Assembly: GCF_013409255.1 (NCBI RefSeq)
Contig: NZ_JACCAS010000001.1
Span: forward strand, 3,038,001-3,102,000
Direction of reading: 5' to 3'
Length of the DNA: 64,000 nt
DNA from: Paraburkholderia bryophila
GTDB lineage: Bacteria > Pseudomonadota > Gammaproteobacteria > Burkholderiales > Burkholderiaceae
A program made the position numbers and the translations under genes. Shown here piece after piece: positions 44,422 to 53,202 of this stretch (position 1 is its first letter; every line of letters starts with the position of its first letter). Under the pieces are notes generated by a model that worked only from the letters and a program-made list of their open reading frames with translations, had not been told where the DNA came from and did not search any database.

Positions 44422-46023
44422 ATGAAGAAGCGCGTTGTGATCGGTTTCCTCGGCGTTACGCTGGATCAGGGGCGTGCGCGGCGTTGGCAGCGCTGGCGAC
44501 CCACGGTCAGCTTGTGTGAACAGCCGGACTTGCCAATCGACCGGTTCGAGTTGCTGTACCCGCCCGGCTACGAAACGCTCGCCAATCGCGTGAAAAACGA
44601 TCTCGCCGGTGTCTCGCCCTCGACCGCGGTGCGGCTGACGCCGCTCGTCACGCAAGATCCGTGGGACTTCGAAGAGGTCTACGCGTCGCTGCACGATTTC
44701 GCTCGCGGCTATACGTTCGATATCGACAACGAGGAATATCTCGTCCACATCACCACGGGCACCCACGTCGCGCAGATCTGCTGGTTCCTGTTGACCGAAG
44801 CGCGCTACCTGCCAGCGCGCCTCGTGCAGACCGCTCCGCCGCAGCAAACCGACGAAGGTGAGAGCGGACCGGGCACGGTGTCGATCATCGATCTCGATCT
44901 GTCGCGCTACAACCATATCGCGCAGCGCTTTAAGCGTGAGCGCGAGGAAACCGTGTCCTTCCTGAAGGCCGGCATTGCCACGCGCAATCCGCGCTTCAAT
45001 GCGCTGATCGATCAGATCGAGCGCGTAGCGGTCCGCTCGCGTGCGCCGATTCTGCTGATCGGTCCCACCGGCGCCGGCAAGTCGTTTCTGGCTCGGCGCG
45101 TCTATGAACTCAAGCGCAACCGGCATCAACTGGACGGTTCGTTCATCGAGATCAACTGTGCGACCTTGCGCGGTGACTCGGCGATGTCGACGCTCTTCGG
45201 TCACGTCAAAGGCGCCTTCACCGGGGCGCAAAGCGCGCGCGGCGGTCTACTGCGTGCGGCCGATCGGGGTTTGCTGTTTCTCGATGAAATCGGCGAACTG
45301 GGCATGGACGAGCAGGCCATGCTGCTGAAGGCCGTGGAGGAGAAGCGTTTTTCGCCGGTCGGCGCCGACGTGGAAGTGAGCAGCGATTTCCAGTTGATCG
45401 CCGGCACGCATCGCGACTTGCGCACGATGGTCGCGCAGGGCGCCTTCCGCGAGGATCTGTACGCGCGGATCAATCTGTGGACTTACGACTTGCCAGGCCT
45501 CGCCGGGCGCATTGAAGATATCGAGCCGAACCTGGAGTTTGAGCTGGATCGCTTCGGCCACGAGCAGGGCGAGCAGGTGCGTTTCAACGTCGAAGCGCGG
45601 CGCCGTTATCTCGACTTTGCGACATCCGCCAGGGCGGCGTGGACGGGCAATTTTCGCGAATTATCGGCGTCGGTGACGCGCATGGCGACCCTCGCGGACG
45701 CCGGGCGCATCACGGAAGATAACGCGGCGCAGGAGATCGAGCGCCTGCAGCGAACGTGGACGCCGCCGCTGGCCGAAGCGGATGTAGTGATCCGCACGCT
45801 CGGCGCGCGCGCCGACGAATACGACCTGTTTGATCGGCTGCAACTGCAGCGCGTGCTGGAAGTCTGCGAGACGTCGGTGAGTTTGTCCGACGCGGGCCGC
45901 AAGCTCTTCGCGGTCTCGCGGCAAAGCAGAAAGCAGCCGAACGACGCCGACCGCCTGCGTAAATATCTGGCCCGCTTCGACGTGGAATGGGGCGACTGGC
46001 TATCCGTTCACGACGACAGGTGA
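44422..46023 (+). CDS. rtcR: RtcR, sigma-54 activator with CARF sensor domain
   Basis: A 533-aa activator of RNA-repair genes. The N-terminal 180 residues form the CARF-type sensor of RtcR (RVVIGFLGVTLDQG, FEEVYASLHDFARGY, YLVHITTGTHVAQICWFLL). The AAA+ domain has Walker A GPTGAGKS at residues 214-221, the sigma-54 contact loop GAFTGA at 264-269, Walker B LLFLDEIGEL and GNFRELSASVTRM. The C-terminus is a small helical DNA-binding region. In Salmonella RtcR is reported to respond to tRNA fragments with cyclic phosphate ends. It is divergent from slipin-rtcB and overlaps the convergent EamA gene by 16 nt. Confidence 0.95.
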   Translation: MKKRVVIGFLGVTLDQGRARRWQRWRPTVSLCEQPDLPIDRFELLYPPGYETLANRVKNDLAGVSPSTAVRLTPLVTQDPWDFEEVYASLHDFARGYTFDIDNEEYLVHITTGTHVAQICWFLLTEARYLPARLVQTAPPQQTDEGESGPGTVSIIDLDLSRYNHIAQRFKREREETVSFLKAGIATRNPRFNALIDQIERVAVRSRAPILLIGPTGAGKSFLARRVYELKRNRHQLDGSFIEINCATLRGDSAMSTLFGHVKGAFTGAQSARGGLLRAADRGLLFLDEIGELGMDEQAMLLKAVEEKRFSPVGADVEVSSDFQLIAGTHRDLRTMVAQGAFREDLYARINLWTYDLPGLAGRIEDIEPNLEFELDRFGHEQGEQVRFNVEARRRYLDFATSARAAWTGNFRELSASVTRMATLADAGRITEDNAAQEIERLQRTWTPPLAEADVVIRTLGARADEYDLFDRLQLQRVLEVCETSVSLSDAGRKLFAVSRQSRKQPNDADRLRKYLARFDVEWGDWLSVHDDR

Positions 46024-46967
46024 GACACGCGCCCGCGTCCCCACACCGGCATCACCTGACACACGATCAACCCCGCCAGCATCAGCGCGCATCCGAATAG
46101 CGCGCGCGTCGACAGCGTTTCACCGAGCACCAGCCAGCCGGCCAACGCGGCGAACACCCCTTCCATGCTGAAGATCACCGCGGCATGCGACGGCGCCGCA
46201 TGCTTTGCCGCGACCACCTGAATCGTGTACGCGACGCCAACCGACAACGCCCCGCCGTACAGGATCGTCGGCGCGGCGCGCGCGATTACCGCGAGACTGA
46301 CCGGCTCGACGACAAGGCCGACCGCGAGACATGCAATTCCACAAGTCACGAATTGCACGAGCGCCAGCATCAAGGTGTCGTGCCGTAACGCGAACCGACC
46401 GACCAGCATCATCTGTACGGAAATCACGAGCGCTCCGCCGAGTTGATACCAGTCGCCGTACAGCATCGAAAAATGCTCGTCGACGCTCAGAAAATACATG
46501 CCGATGGCCGCGAGCGTCGCGCCGAGCCACGTGCCGACGCCTGTGCGATGCCGGAACAGCACACCCAGCAGCGGCACGATCACGACATAAAGCGAACTGA
46601 TGAACCCGGCGTTGGCGATCTTCGTGTATTGCAGACCGATCTGCTGCAACGAGATCGCCGCGGCCACCACGAGACCGAGTAGTACCCCGGCGCCGAGCAG
46701 TTCACGCGAGCCGCCGGGGCCGCGCTTCGTCAATTCAGCCAGCGCGGGGCGTCGTATGCATACGATCAGGGTCAGCACCACCAGCGCGCCGAGAAGGAAA
46801 CGCAGGCCCGTGAACAGGAACGGGCCGATCGCGTCGAGACTCAGGCGTTGCGCGACGAACGCGGAGCCCCAGATCATCGCGGCGACCAGCATCAGCAGAT
46901 TGGCGCGTAGGTGTTGGCGAGTGTCAGGTTTCAAAGCGGGTCTTTCGAGGGGTTGATGCAGCAGCAA
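46008..46967 (-). CDS. EamA/DMT-superfamily transporter
   Basis: A 319-aa inner-membrane protein with about ten transmembrane helices arranged as two EamA repeats. The first begins LRANLLMLVAAMIWGSAFVAQRL and the second TILYGGALSVGVAYTIQVVAAKHA with SMEGVFAALAGWLVLGETLS. Such carriers export or import amino acids, nucleotides or other metabolites; the substrate is unknown. It is convergent with rtcR (16-nt overlap), and the relation to RNA repair is probably only positional. Confidence 0.88.
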   Translation of the reverse strand: MLLHQPLERPALKPDTRQHLRANLLMLVAAMIWGSAFVAQRLSLDAIGPFLFTGLRFLLGALVVLTLIVCIRRPALAELTKRGPGGSRELLGAGVLLGLVVAAAISLQQIGLQYTKIANAGFISSLYVVIVPLLGVLFRHRTGVGTWLGATLAAIGMYFLSVDEHFSMLYGDWYQLGGALVISVQMMLVGRFALRHDTLMLALVQFVTCGIACLAVGLVVEPVSLAVIARAAPTILYGGALSVGVAYTIQVVAAKHAAPSHAAVIFSMEGVFAALAGWLVLGETLSTRALFGCALMLAGLIVCQVMPVWGRGRVSHLSS

Positions 46968-47029
46968 GGCGGCCGAAGCTGATCTACGGATCGCGCCGCG
47001 CGGTGTGCCGCAGTGTCCCGCATTGTCCT

Positions 47030-48373
47030 TTACGACGCAGCGTCTTGCACCGAAACCGAAACCGAAACCGGCAGCGGCAACGCGGGCAGCGTCATCACAA
47101 AGCGCGCTCCACCCGACGCCGCCGACTCCAGCCGCACGTCACCGCCATGAACCAGCGCGACGCGCCGCACGATCGCGAGGCCGAGCCCGAAGCCGCCGGT
47201 ATGCCGGTCGCGGCTCGAGTCGAGCCGATGGAACGGTTCGAATACGCGCGCGCGGTCGGCGAGCGGAATGCCGGGGCCGTCGTCGTCGACGGTCAGCACC
47301 AGTGCGCCCGCCGCGCCGATTTCAGCGCGCAGCGAGATGGCCTGCCGTGCATAGCGTGTGCTGTTGCGGATCAGATTCAGCAGTGCACGCGCGACCAGTT
47401 TCGGATCGCAGACATGATACGTGGGCTCACCCTGAATCCGCCCCGCCGTCGACACCGACAGCACCAACGATCGATCCGCCACATCATTGGCCATGCTCGC
47501 GGCCACGCTATCGAGCAGCTCATCCACCGAGACCCGCATCAGCACCAGATGATCTTCGCCTTGCTCCAAACGGCTCAGGGTCAGCAGTTCGGTGACGAGC
47601 TCGTCCAGCTCACGCACGTCCTGGCGCAACGCCATCTGACGTTCACGCTGCCGATCCGGCGACTCCGGCGATTGCAGCAACGCGAGGCCGAATTCGAGCC
47701 GCGCGAGCGGCGTCTTCAACTCGTGCGAGATGCCGTGCATCATGTCGCGCTGATGCAGGATCGACGCTTCGATCTGCCGCGCCATTTCGTTGAATTGCTG
47801 CGACAACTCGTAGATGTTCGACTTGCGCGACAACTGCGCACGCTTCGACAGATGGCCTGAGCCGAACGCGCGCGCCGCGGCTTCGAGCTTGCGCAGATCG
47901 CGCCAGTGATAGTGAACCCACAAAATCACCGACAGCAGGATAGCCAGCGCGAACAAGCCATAGGCCAGCGCCTCCACATCGGGATTCGACACTTCACTGC
48001 GCCGCGCATGAATGACGATGCCGTCGGGCAGCGGCAGGTAATAGCTGGTCGCGTTCTCGTCGAGCACGAGATTGCCGTCGCGCAGTTCGCGCCACCGCTC
48101 TTCGCTCAGCTCGGCCTTGACGTCGGCCAGGTTCGTCAGTGTGAAGCCGTTGCGGCCGTGCTTTTTCAGTTCCGCCAGCGCCGGCCCGCGCTCCGCGCCT
48201 GGATGTTGCCGAAAATAATCATCGAGTACGAACGCGTAGACGTTGTTCACGTTGCGCTCTAGCGTCGTGACGCGGCCGTGGAAGAGCTTCCCGAACGATT
48301 GATTGATGAAGACGATTGCAATGGCGCCGGCGATCAGCACCACCAGATAAAGGCGCACGAGTGAGCGCAGCAT
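47030..48373 (-). CDS. Sensor histidine kinase (RstB-like)
   Basis: A 447-aa membrane kinase. TM1 is LVRLYLVVLIAGAIAIVFI. A periplasmic sensor of about 120 residues follows, then TM2 (ALAYGLFALAILLSVILWV), HAMP, the H-box MHGISHELKTPLARLEFGL, N-box NLIRNSTRYA, and DDDGPGIP/GGFGLGLAIV ATP-binding boxes. It autophosphorylates and passes phosphate to the adjacent OmpR-type regulator. The HGISHELKTPL form resembles RstB. Its C-terminal codons contain a hexanucleotide tandem repeat (47049-47070) that encodes SVSVSV. ATG follows the regulator stop codon with no gap. Confidence 0.9.
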   Translation of the reverse strand: MLRSLVRLYLVVLIAGAIAIVFINQSFGKLFHGRVTTLERNVNNVYAFVLDDYFRQHPGAERGPALAELKKHGRNGFTLTNLADVKAELSEERWRELRDGNLVLDENATSYYLPLPDGIVIHARRSEVSNPDVEALAYGLFALAILLSVILWVHYHWRDLRKLEAAARAFGSGHLSKRAQLSRKSNIYELSQQFNEMARQIEASILHQRDMMHGISHELKTPLARLEFGLALLQSPESPDRQRERQMALRQDVRELDELVTELLTLSRLEQGEDHLVLMRVSVDELLDSVAASMANDVADRSLVLSVSTAGRIQGEPTYHVCDPKLVARALLNLIRNSTRYARQAISLRAEIGAAGALVLTVDDDGPGIPLADRARVFEPFHRLDSSRDRHTGGFGLGLAIVRRVALVHGGDVRLESAASGGARFVMTLPALPLPVSVSVSVQDAAS

Positions 48374-49099
48374 TTATTCCTCCCACGCCGACGGGCTGAA
48401 CAGATAGCCGCGTCCCCAGATCGTCTTGATCTTGTGCGGTTCGGGCGACGCGTCTTCGAAACGCCGGCGCAGCCGCGAGATGCCGGCGTCGACCGTGCGA
48501 TCGATACCGTCGAATTCGATCCCGCGCAGTTGCTTGAGAATGTCGTCGCGGCTCAGCACGGTGCCGGCGGCGCGCGCGAGGATCAGCAACAGGTTGTATT
48601 CGGCGGTTTTCAGTTCGACCGGCTGACCGCGCCAGCTCACCGCGCGATCGGGCGGCGAGATCACCAGTTCGCCGAAGCTCAGCGTGTCGTCCTGGGTGGA
48701 CGGCGCCGCGCTTTCCGCGGGCTGCGCGCGCCGCAGCAGGGCACGTGCTCGCGCGACCAGCACGCGAGGTTCGATCGGTTTGAGGACGTAGTCGTCGGCG
48801 CCCGTTTCCAGACCGGCGATCTGGTCGTACACGTCGACGCGCGCCGTCAGGATCAGCACCGGCACACGCGAAAAGCTGCGAATCCGCCGACAGACTTCCA
48901 TTCCGTCCAGATTGGGCAGCATCAGATCGAGGATCACTAGCGCGGGCTTGTGTTCATGCACGGCGGCCACCGCCGTATCGCCTCGCCGCACGATCGTCAC
49001 GTTGAATTCGTAGCCGTTCAGATATTCCCCGATCAACTGCGCGAGCCGATCGTCGTCCTCGATCAGCAGCACGCTGGTCTTGAGGGGGGCGTCGTTCAT
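48374..49099 (-). CDS. OmpR-family response regulator (RstA-like)
   Basis: A 241-aa regulator. The receiver domain (SVLLIEDDDRLAQLIGEYL, phospho-acceptor Asp in LVILDLMLPNLDG, ADDYVLKPIEPRVL) is followed by an OmpR-type winged helix (VELKTAEYNLLLILARAAG, IDRTVDAGISRLRRRFED, IKTIWGRGYLF). ATG 49099 with GGAG upstream is chosen over the in-frame ATG at 49111. It is in one operon with the kinase and divergent from a MipA/OmpV gene, a likely target because this pairing is common. Confidence 0.93.
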   Translation of the reverse strand: MNDAPLKTSVLLIEDDDRLAQLIGEYLNGYEFNVTIVRRGDTAVAAVHEHKPALVILDLMLPNLDGMEVCRRIRSFSRVPVLILTARVDVYDQIAGLETGADDYVLKPIEPRVLVARARALLRRAQPAESAAPSTQDDTLSFGELVISPPDRAVSWRGQPVELKTAEYNLLLILARAAGTVLSRDDILKQLRGIEFDGIDRTVDAGISRLRRRFEDASPEPHKIKTIWGRGYLFSPSAWEE

Positions 49100-49272
49100 A
49101 GAGGTCTCCACTAGCAGGCGCTGATTCTATCTGTGCCTGCCTGAGCGGGATACGCCGCGAACACTCTCGAACACTTGAACACAATTGCGCACACATTCCC
49201 CCAACTTCAGGACAGACGGGGCGGGGCGGCGTCCCTAGACTGCGGTCTCCATCTCAATAAAAAGATCTGACC

Positions 49273-50046
49273 GTGCGCAAACGCCTGCTGACTCTGTGTA
49301 TTCCGCTCTTTGGCCTGACCTGCTCGTCACTGACCTATGCCGAGAACTTTTATACGTTTTCTCTGGCGGGCGGCGTTGGACCGCGCTATCAGGGCAGCCG
49401 TGATTACCGTCCATTTGTCGCGCCGCTAATTTCCGCGGAGTTCAGCAATGGCATCTTTCTGAGCCCGACCGACGGGCTCGGCTACAAGCACGACTTCGCC
49501 AACGGCCTGTTCGCGTCGGCGGCGCTCACCTACGACTTCGGCCGGACCGATCGCAATCGCGCCGACCTGCCGGGCTCCGACTACCTCCGCGGCATGGGAC
49601 GGATTCCCGGCTCCGTGATGATGTCGTTCACCGTCGGCGCGCACGTGTTCGGCGAGTCGACCATCAGCGTCACGCTCGATCAGCCGGTCACCCACACGAG
49701 CCGCGGCACCAGCGGCCACTTCGACGTGGTGGTGCCGGTGCTGCAAACGGCCGACAACATCATCAACGTCAGCGGCTCGCTGCATGCGGGCAGCGGTCGC
49801 TACACGCAGACCTTCTTCGGCGTCACCGACGCGCAATCGCTCGCGAGCGGTTTCCGGCCGTATTCGGTGAAGGGCGGTTTCGACAGCGCGAAGGTGTCGC
49901 TCGGTTGGACCTACATGATTTCGCCGCGCTGGTCGGTGCATACCGAAGGCGGCGTGACGCGTCTGCTGGGTGCGTCGGCGAACAGCCCGATCGTGCAGTC
50001 GAAGAACAACTACTTCGCGATCACGGCGATCAGCTACCGCTACTGA
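49273..50046 (+). CDS. MipA/OmpV family outer-membrane protein
   Basis: A 257-aa outer-membrane beta-barrel protein. The signal peptide (LLTLCIPLFGLTCSSLTYA) precedes FYTFSLAGGVGPRYQGSRDYR, a MipA/OmpV hallmark. Amphipathic strands follow, ending in an aromatic C-terminus (FAITAISYRY) recognised by the BAM complex. Start is GTG at 49273. MipA was first described as a scaffold for a lytic transglycosylase, while OmpV-like members respond to osmolarity or drugs. The divergent RstAB-like pair suggests envelope-stress control. Confidence 0.9.
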   Translation: MRKRLLTLCIPLFGLTCSSLTYAENFYTFSLAGGVGPRYQGSRDYRPFVAPLISAEFSNGIFLSPTDGLGYKHDFANGLFASAALTYDFGRTDRNRADLPGSDYLRGMGRIPGSVMMSFTVGAHVFGESTISVTLDQPVTHTSRGTSGHFDVVVPVLQTADNIINVSGSLHAGSGRYTQTFFGVTDAQSLASGFRPYSVKGGFDSAKVSLGWTYMISPRWSVHTEGGVTRLLGASANSPIVQSKNNYFAITAISYRY

Positions 50047-50113
50047 TTCCGTCTGTCGACCGGTTGACCGGCCCCTCGGCTTGCCGATCCGACGTCTTAT
50101 CAAGGAGCTTGCG

Positions 50114-51292
50114 ATGTTTGCATGGCAAACCCCGCTGTCCAGCGCGTGGCAGGACAGTCTTGTTTCACCGGTGCGCGGCGAGGCGCTGGGCGTCGACAGT
50201 TTGCTGCTCACCGGCGCGACCGGGTTTATCGGCGGCAATCTGCTGGTGACCCTGATCAATGCCGGCCTCGCCGAGCGCCTGGTGTGCCTCGTGCGCGGCG
50301 TGAGCGTGGCCGATGGGCTCGCGCGGCTGCGGGCGTCGGCGGTGCGTTGCGGTCTGTCGCACAACCGCGCGCACCGTATCACCGAGCTCAACGTGATGGT
50401 CGGCGAACTCGGCGGCGCGTTTTCGGAGATCGATCTGGCGCGTCTCGCGAAGGTCTCGCACGTGATCAATTGCGCTGCGCTGGCGTCGTTTTCGACCAAC
50501 CCGCAAGTGCTCGACACCAATGTGCGCGACACCTTGCGCTTTGCGTCGCGCTTTACCGGCAGCAAGATGTTGCGGCGTTTTCTGCACGTGAGCACGGCGA
50601 TGGCGTGCGGGACGCAATGCGGCGCGAATGTGCAGGAGTCGCCGTTCGGCTATGGCGAAACGAACCACATCGTGCCGTACACACGCAGCAAGCGTGAAGT
50701 CGAACGGTTGTTGCGCGCCACGTATCCACGCCTGCCGCTGGTGGTGGTGCGACCGTCGATCGTGGTCGGTCATACGGTGCTCGGCACGCTGCCGTCGGCG
50801 AGCATTTTCTGGGTGTTTCGCGTGGTGCACGGCGCGCGGCGCTTCACTGCGCGCGCGATGAACCGTCTCGACCTGGTCTCCGCCGACGACTGCGCGCGCG
50901 CCATTGCATTACTGGCGGTTAAGCCGACGCTGGCGTTCGACACGTATCACGTGTCGGCGGGCACGGAGGCGCCGACCGTCGGCCAGATCATCAGTGCGAT
51001 GGACGAAGCCACCGGCACCTCGGGCCGCCGCTATTCGATGTGCCGCGTGCGCGACTTCGGCAAGATCGCGCGCGAGGTGGTGGGCCGCGACCGGAGCGGC
51101 AGCGGCCGGCTGATCGAACATGCGCTGCGTTTATACGCGGGCTTCGCGGAACTGGACTATGCGTTCGACAACCGGCGTCTGCGTGACGAAATCGGATTCG
51201 AACCCCTGCCGTTCACCGACTATGTCAGCGAATGTGTGCGGACGTCGCGCGGTGTGGGCATCGTTGAACAAATGCGTTGGGATTTCAAATGA
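50114..51292 (+). CDS. NAD-dependent epimerase / thioester-reductase-like SDR
   Basis: A 392-aa extended SDR. The Rossmann motif is SLLLTGATGFIGGNLLVTL (residues about 29-47). FLHVSTAMACGTQCG and YTRSKREVERLL (YxxxK) form the active site, and LVVVRPSIVVGH is typical of the male-sterility/thioester reductase branch (NAD_binding_4). It may reduce acyl or polyketide thioesters or act on a sugar; the substrate is unknown. AAGGAG sits 6 nt before ATG 50114. The stop overlaps a possible ATG of the IclR frame. Confidence 0.82.
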   Translation: MFAWQTPLSSAWQDSLVSPVRGEALGVDSLLLTGATGFIGGNLLVTLINAGLAERLVCLVRGVSVADGLARLRASAVRCGLSHNRAHRITELNVMVGELGGAFSEIDLARLAKVSHVINCAALASFSTNPQVLDTNVRDTLRFASRFTGSKMLRRFLHVSTAMACGTQCGANVQESPFGYGETNHIVPYTRSKREVERLLRATYPRLPLVVVRPSIVVGHTVLGTLPSASIFWVFRVVHGARRFTARAMNRLDLVSADDCARAIALLAVKPTLAFDTYHVSAGTEAPTVGQIISAMDEATGTSGRRYSMCRVRDFGKIAREVVGRDRSGSGRLIEHALRLYAGFAELDYAFDNRRLRDEIGFEPLPFTDYVSECVRTSRGVGIVEQMRWDFK

Positions 51293-51450
51293 CACAGTGG
51301 CCTATCAATTCGGAGATCGCTCGCGTCGCGACCGACTCCTACCTTCCTCTCGACGCCGACTCCGGCACCGACTCGCGCGATAATCGCGCAACGGCCGTGC
51401 GGCCTGTCACACGACCAACCGGGAGGCCGGCTGTTTTTCAGGCAAGTTCA

Positions 51451-52203
51451 ATGGACGAGAAAGACTGGATTGCCGGCGCGGCGAAAGCGTTGGCGATCAT
51501 CGAAGCATTCGACGAAGAACACGCGCGCATGACGCCGACCATGGTGGCTAGCCGCGCGGGTCTGTCGCGCACGGCGGCGCGCCGCTATCTGCTGACGCTG
51601 GGCGAACTCGGCTACGTGGACACCGACGGCAAGCTGTTCTGGCTGGCGCCGCGCGTGCTGCGGCTCGGCCAGTCGTATCTGGATTCGGCGCGTCTGCCGC
51701 GGACCGTGCAGCCGTTTCTTCAGCGCATCACCGCGACCGTGCAGGAGACCGCGCTGGTCGCGATCCTCGACGAACACGACGTGGTGTACGTGGCGCGCAA
51801 CGGCGTGAACCGGGCGATGGCGGTCGGCTTCGTGCTCGGCTCGCGCGTGGCGGCGCCGTTGTCGTCGGCGGGGCTGGTGCTGCTGGCGTTTCAGGCGCCG
51901 GAAAGCATCGAGCAATGGCTCGCCAGCTATCAGATCAAGGTGTTCACGCCGCACACCTATGCAACGATCGAGCGCTTGCGCGAAGTGCTCGGCGAAATTC
52001 GCCGCAACGGCTATGTCGTCACCGACCAGCAACTCGAACTCGGCGTGCGCGGTGTCGCGGTGCCGTTGCGTGACCGCCATGGTTCGGTGGTCGCGGCGAT
52101 CAGCGTTAGCATGCCGATCGGCCAGGAATCGGCGAATGCCGCGCTGCATCGGGTTTTGCCGACCTTGCAGGAGACCGCCAGCCTGTTGCGCAACCTCGTT
52201 TAA
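51451..52203 (+). CDS. IclR-family transcriptional regulator (PcaR/PobR-like)
   Basis: A 250-aa regulator. Winged HTH: AKALAIIEAFDEEHARMTPT, VASRAGLSRTAARRYLLTLGELGYV. The effector domain has VQETALVAILDEHDVVYVARNG, AAPLSSAGLVLLAF and ELGVRGVAVPLRDRHGSVVA. It looks like the PcaU/PcaR/PobR branch controlling aromatic-acid catabolism, but no catabolic genes adjoin. The frame is open from ATG 51289 (ATGA overlap with the previous gene). I prefer 51451 because the intervening 54 codons lack homology and look non-coding; the longer form stays possible. Confidence 0.85.
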   Translation: MDEKDWIAGAAKALAIIEAFDEEHARMTPTMVASRAGLSRTAARRYLLTLGELGYVDTDGKLFWLAPRVLRLGQSYLDSARLPRTVQPFLQRITATVQETALVAILDEHDVVYVARNGVNRAMAVGFVLGSRVAAPLSSAGLVLLAFQAPESIEQWLASYQIKVFTPHTYATIERLREVLGEIRRNGYVVTDQQLELGVRGVAVPLRDRHGSVVAAISVSMPIGQESANAALHRVLPTLQETASLLRNLV

Positions 52204-52232
52204 CCCATACTAGGTAATCCCCCTGGTATGGG
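52204..52232 (+). terminator. Hairpin after IclR gene
   Basis: An 11-bp stem CCCATACTAGG/CCTGGTATGGG (one T-G wobble) starts immediately after the stop codon. The tail is CGGTTTAA, so termination would be weak; it may stabilise the 3' end. Confidence 0.5.
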
Positions 52233-52427
52233 CGGTTTAACGAGTGAAAGCGTCTCGAAAGCAAGCTGTCTCCCGGAAAATACATATCGAGTTTTGGGCA
52301 TGACAAACCGCCTACACTGGGTAATACTCTCCCGCGGGGAGCGGTAAGGCGCCTCAAGCCCTGTCTGCTTCACCGTGCAGCTATTTCATTCACATTGACT
52401 CAGTCGTCCAGGTTTGGGGAACAACAC

Positions 52428-52640
52428 ATGAAAAAACTTATCGTCTCGCTCGCAGCAGCTTCGATCGCGCTGGTTTCCGTTCAAGCTTTCGCACAAGCAT
52501 CGGACGCAGCAGCACCGGCTGCAGCAGCAAGCGCGCCGAAGAAGCATCACGTCAAGAAGCTGAAGACGCACGGCAAGCGCGCTCCGGTCGCTGCAGCAGC
52601 TTCGGCAGCTGGCACGAACGACAAGGGCACGGCAAACTAA
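52428..52640 (+). CDS. Small exported Ala/Lys-rich protein
   Basis: A 70-aa precursor. The Sec signal peptide MKKLIVSLAAASIALVSVQAFA precedes a mature chain of about 48 residues rich in Ala, Lys and His (SAPKKHHVKKLKTHGKRAPV). GGGGA lies upstream of the ATG, and a perfect terminator is about 95 nt downstream, marking a monocistronic gene with a 220-bp leader. Small basic periplasmic proteins of this kind are common in Burkholderia and unassigned. The basic core could bind nucleic acid, LPS or metal (inference). Confidence 0.75.
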   Translation: MKKLIVSLAAASIALVSVQAFAQASDAAAPAAAASAPKKHHVKKLKTHGKRAPVAAAASAAGTNDKGTAN

Positions 52641-52734
52641 GCTGTCTCCGGTTTGCTGGGCGAGCCGGGTCGGGTCGCCGCATTGCGCCGCTAGCCGGTC
52701 AGTGCATCGTGGTTCGGTTGATGGCATCGCCAGC

Positions 52735-52766
52735 AAAAAGGCCAGAGCTTCTGCTCTGGCCTTTTT
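52735..52766. terminator. Bidirectional intrinsic terminator
   Basis: A perfect 14-bp stem (AAAAAGGCCAGAGC/GCTCTGGCCTTTTT) with 4-nt loop TTCT separates the small exported protein (plus strand) from the convergent gene at 52809 (minus). Confidence 0.92.
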
Positions 52767-52808
52767 GCATTTCACGGCGCGCGTTGCGCGCGCCTGACTT
52801 CGCGGCAC

Positions 52809-53087
52809 TCAGCCCGCGAGGCCGCGCTTGATGACTTCGTCGAGCAGGCCGCTCATGCCTTCGGGATGCGTGGCTGCGCGCGTCTTGAGCTCCTCGACCA
52901 GTTCGCCGTTCAGCTTGCACGCGAACGCAACAAGCCCTTGCGCCTGATCCAGCTTGCGCTGTTCGCGACGATCGAGCTTCGGGTCGGCCGCGGCGGCTTT
53001 GCCGAAGCGATCGGCGGTGGACATATTCATTGCGTTGTTCAGCTTCTTTGCCTTGTTCTTTTCAAGGTCGGTTTTTTTCATCGCCAT
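52809..53087 (-). CDS. Hypothetical protein, basic helical
   Basis: A 92-aa cytoplasmic protein. It begins MAMKKTDLEKNKAKKLNNAM, has a lysine/arginine-rich middle (PKLDRREQRKLDQAQG) and ends in VEELKTRAATHPEGMSGLLDEVIKRGLAG, which looks like the helix-turn-helix end of a ribbon-helix-helix protein. DNA binding is possible but not shown. It stands between a bidirectional terminator and the Mut7-C gene on the same strand, 115 nt downstream of that gene's end. No family named with confidence. Confidence 0.65.
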   Translation of the reverse strand: MAMKKTDLEKNKAKKLNNAMNMSTADRFGKAAAADPKLDRREQRKLDQAQGLVAFACKLNGELVEELKTRAATHPEGMSGLLDEVIKRGLAG

Positions 53088-53202
53088 TTGGTAGGCCTCT
53101 GCAGATAAGTAAACCCCGCATTGTACGCATCGCGCCGGGCGGCGAGCGAGCGGCGGGATTTAGTGGTGGGCTGAGCGGCGGCTTGCGCGGATTGAGCGGC
53201 AC

